DNA of 8,750 nucleotides from Alphaproteobacteria bacterium UBA3439 (lineage in GTDB: Bacteria; Pseudomonadota; Alphaproteobacteria; Puniceispirillales; Puniceispirillaceae), in NCBI GenBank assembly GCA_002378605.1, contig DFSK01000047.1, positions 3,344 through 12,093 of the forward strand. Reading direction: 5' to 3'. The stretch's first letter is position 1, and each line of letters begins with the position of its first letter. The position numbers and the translations under genes are program-made. The notes under the pieces were generated by a model, which was not told the origin of the DNA, did no database searches, and saw only the letters and a program-made list of their open reading frames with translations. Positions 7,069 to 8,750 of this stretch are shown here, in pieces.

Positions 7069-7108
7069 AAAAAAGGATCATTGCCGCGATTGCGGCTAAC
7101 CCCTATCC
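7069..7108 (-). terminator. Probable terminator downstream of grpE
   Basis: On the minus strand, 74 bases past the grpE stop codon, GGAT (7108-7105 complement) can pair with ATCC (7078-7075 complement). This outer stem encloses an inner hairpin GCCGC-AATC-GCGGC (7096-7083), extended by UU/AA pairs with a bulge. Six T residues follow directly (7074-7069). The stem is interrupted by internal loops, so it is weaker than the dnaK/dnaJ terminator, but position and T run support termination of the grpE transcript ahead of the dnaK promoter. Confidence 0.55.
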
Positions 7109-7182
7109 ACCCCCATTTATGCATCGTTAGTCTCGTCTTTCTGCGCCAAAATCATGCGTCGATTCTGGATCTTATTTCATGT

Positions 7183-7869
7183 CTATTCGTCGGTTTTCGC
7201 TTGATCATTACTGGGTGCAACAGCCGCATCACCTGCTTTTGAAACACCAACCATTGCCGGGCGCAACAGCCGGTCATGAAGAACATAGCCGTGCTGTACT
7301 ACCTCAAGAACCATGCCGCTTGGCTGGTCATTGGTTGGCACCTCAAACATTGCCTGATGCAGATTATAGTCAAATTTCTCGCCAAGCGGCTCAACGCGTT
7401 TAATTCCATGTTTTTCAATAACTGATTGCAGTTCGGTCCAGCTAAGCTGGATACCGGTAATCAGCGATTTCACCGTTTCATCGGCCTGATCAAGATTTTC
7501 TGGCGCAGATTCGACAACACGCGCCAGATTATCAATGGCGCCAACAAGGTCACGCGCAAATGGCGTATGGCCATATTTACGAACATTGGCAGCTTCGCGC
7601 TCGCTTCGGCGGCGCATATTTTCAGTATCGGCCAATGCTCGCAATAGCTGGTCTTTTAATTGGTCACGTTCGGCAATCATCGCTGTTAACGGGTCTTGCG
7701 ATCCGGCATCACCATTGGTTTCGGCACCAGCGGCGGCAAGCACATCATTCAGAACATCATCAATTGACCCATCATTGGCAGCATTGTCCGATCCGGCCTG
7801 ATCCTGCGCGCCAGTTTCGGCGGTCTGGTTTTCGGCCGGTTCATCATTGGTGGTTTTTTGATCAGTCAT
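7183..7869 (-). CDS. grpE: Nucleotide exchange factor GrpE
   Basis: The product is 228 residues from ATG 7869. GrpE dimers release ADP from DnaK and so reset the chaperone cycle in the cytoplasm. Residues 1-60 are a polar, acidic, probably disordered extension. About 62-100 form the long coiled coil (ERDQLKDQLLRALADTENMRRR, here read with gaps). A helical segment follows (FARDLVGAIDNLARVVES). The C-terminal beta domain that inserts into DnaK carries the family signature (EVVQHGYVLHDRLLRPAMVGVSK) at about 189-211. The chosen ATG has AAGGA (7878-7882) eight bases upstream. A GTG at 7896 would add nine residues with no such support and is unlikely. It lies 331 bp upstream of dnaK on the same strand, with a probable terminator and a heat-shock promoter in between. 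I see no hrcA gene or CIRCE element beside it. Confidence 0.96.
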   Translation of the reverse strand: MTDQKTTNDEPAENQTAETGAQDQAGSDNAANDGSIDDVLNDVLAAAGAETNGDAGSQDPLTAMIAERDQLKDQLLRALADTENMRRRSEREAANVRKYGHTPFARDLVGAIDNLARVVESAPENLDQADETVKSLITGIQLSWTELQSVIEKHGIKRVEPLGEKFDYNLHQAMFEVPTNDQPSGMVLEVVQHGYVLHDRLLRPAMVGVSKAGDAAVAPSNDQAKTDE

Positions 7870-8151
7870 CCTGGTTTCCTTTTCGCTTCCAATCACGGAA
7901 CGCCAGCCTTATCTAGTGATCATTGGCGACTTCGCCAAGAGCAAAACATCAAAAATATGTCTTTTTGCCTTGATCCGATATTGAATCACGTCAACGACAT
8001 AGATACCGATAACGACATTTGATGAATCCTGACAAGATATTGTTTCTTTTGCTGACTTATGAGACATTAAAATCCATCATCAGGATCACGCCAGCATGAT
8101 CATCGGGCATGAAACCAAGATGGAAACAACTTTGCCAAATAATGGTTGGAC
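7870..8151. promoter_or_regulatory. Divergent control region between grpE and the right-edge gene
   Basis: These roughly 280 bp separate grpE (-) from the unknown plus-strand gene and must carry both promoters. I find no good heat-shock promoter match for grpE: CTTG occurs at two places on the minus strand, but neither is followed at 17-18 bases by CYTATNT. No CIRCE sequence (TTAGCACTC-N9-GAGTGCTAA) is present. The visible structures are a 16-bp dyad at 7923-7938 and two direct copies of AACGACAT at 7993-8000 and 8011-8018. No convincing open frame lies here. Confidence 0.45.
7923..7938. repeat. Perfect dyad upstream of grpE, candidate operator
   Basis: TTGGCGA (7923-7929) and TCGCCAA (7932-7938) are exact reverse complements separated by two bases. 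The dyad is 54-69 bp ahead of the grpE start codon, where a repressor or activator would bind. It has no T run, and a two-base loop makes an RNA hairpin less likely than a protein site. Confidence 0.45.
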
Positions 8152-8160
8152 ATGCCTGCT

Positions 8161-8750
8161 ATGCAAAATGCGCAAATCTGGAAATCAATCGAAGCGCTGT
8201 GCGACGAAGCCGAAGCCGTTATCAAAGATGGCACGCCAATGATGGCTGTAATCAAATCAACCGCACCGCCGGCAATGGCGCGCGAGCAAATTGCGGAACC
8301 GGCGGCAGAAGATCAAAATGAAAAACCGGCATTGGCTGTTTTGCCAAGTCAGGCGCCGCCACCTGCGGTGAATATTGTTGGCAAGACCGATCTATCGGCA
8401 AATGCCGAAGATGTATCGCTTTCCAACGCCACAATGGCCGAAATTGCTGCTGCCATTGATCGGGCTGGCAAAGCCCCAAAAACCCAGATTATCGAACAAC
8501 AGCCGCAAATCATGTCGGATCAGCTTCGCCATGATTTGCTGACCGAAGTTGGCAGTGCTGTCCGCAATGTTTTGGCAAATGAATTACCGCATATGGTTCG
8601 CCATGCCGTTTCTGAATCACTTTATGAATTGCTAACAACGGCGCCGCCAAAAGAAGCCACAAAACCGGATTCGCCACAGAACCAAGCCATCGAAGCCAAA
8701 CCGGCAAACCAAAAAGCATCGCCTAAAAAAGCAACTTCGAAAAAAGCCGC
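8161..8750 (+). CDS. Unrecognised Ala/Pro/Lys-rich protein (partial, 3' end outside window)
   Basis: The frame is open from an upstream stop at 8140-8142 to the end of the window, giving at least 196 residues. ATG 8161 and ATG 8152 are both possible starts, and neither has a strong ribosome-binding site. A short N-terminal amphipathic stretch (IWKSIEALCDEAEAVIKDG) is followed by a Pro/Ala/Glu-rich linker (about 33-85). A helix-rich segment (about 88-160) includes LRHDLLTEVGSAVRN and ELPHMVRHAVSESLYELL. From about 161 the protein is a Lys/Ala/Pro/Ser tail with SPKK and TSKKA units, like histone H1-type or other nucleic-acid-binding tails. There is no signal peptide or membrane segment. The helical pair faintly resembles the C-terminal oligomerisation helices of PopZ-type proteins, but the characteristic PopZ N-terminus is missing, so I do not assign it. 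The codon pattern and base composition resemble the neighbouring genes, which supports a real gene. Confidence 0.72.
   Translation, partial: MQNAQIWKSIEALCDEAEAVIKDGTPMMAVIKSTAPPAMAREQIAEPAAEDQNEKPALAVLPSQAPPPAVNIVGKTDLSANAEDVSLSNATMAEIAAAIDRAGKAPKTQIIEQQPQIMSDQLRHDLLTEVGSAVRNVLANELPHMVRHAVSESLYELLTTAPPKEATKPDSPQNQAIEAKPANQKASPKKATSKKA

Noticed and set aside
7983..8028. Two GAATC (GANTC, CcrM-type methylation) sites in the divergent region
   Set aside because: GANTC sites are common throughout the window, including inside genes, so a pair here carries no weight.
8510..8719. Minus-strand frame with a hydrophobic, membrane-like segment
   Set aside because: It is antisense to the Ala/Pro/Lys-rich gene; the apparent hydrophobicity comes from complementing Lys/Gln/Pro/Ala codons.

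Overview
This window looks like an ordinary chromosomal segment from an alphaproteobacterium. The evidence is the protein sequences (alphaproteobacterial-style DnaK, GrpE, PfkB-type adenosine kinase and malic enzyme C-terminus), an upstream dnaK element that fits the alphaproteobacterial heat-shock promoter pattern, and a base composition near 50% GC by eye. A marine lineage such as SAR116/Puniceispirillum would fit, but that is a guess. There are no tRNAs, rRNAs, CRISPR repeats, transposases or other signs of mobile DNA.

Layout from left to right. Positions 1-312 (+) hold the last 103 codons of a gene that looks like NADP-dependent malic enzyme (phosphotransacetylase-like domain). It converges on a PfkB-family adenosine kinase (333-1325, -). 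A divergent small lipoprotein gene follows (1481-2038, +) and converges on nth. Then comes a long minus-strand block, read right to left: grpE (7869-7183), dnaK (6851-4941), dnaJ (4869-3745), dapB (3518-2718) and nth (2715-2071). At the right edge a plus-strand gene of unknown function diverges from grpE and runs off the window (about 8161-8750).

The chaperone genes act together. DnaK is the ATP-driven chaperone, DnaJ delivers substrate and stimulates its ATPase, and GrpE exchanges its nucleotide. The sequence suggests they are not a single simple transcription unit. A terminator-like hairpin with a T run follows grpE, dnaK has its own heat-shock-type promoter and a leader of about 150 nt, and a very good intrinsic terminator lies between dnaK and dnaJ. 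This arrangement could set different amounts of GrpE, DnaK and DnaJ. dapB (lysine and diaminopimelate synthesis) and nth (base-excision repair) are housekeeping passengers downstream. They are separated by 2 bp and are probably translationally coupled.

I found no convincing new biological system. The points most worth a second look are the regulatory architecture around dnaK (an inverted repeat bracketing the promoter and mutually exclusive hairpins in the leader), the dnaK/dnaJ terminator, and the unrecognised Ala/Pro/Lys-rich protein divergent from grpE.
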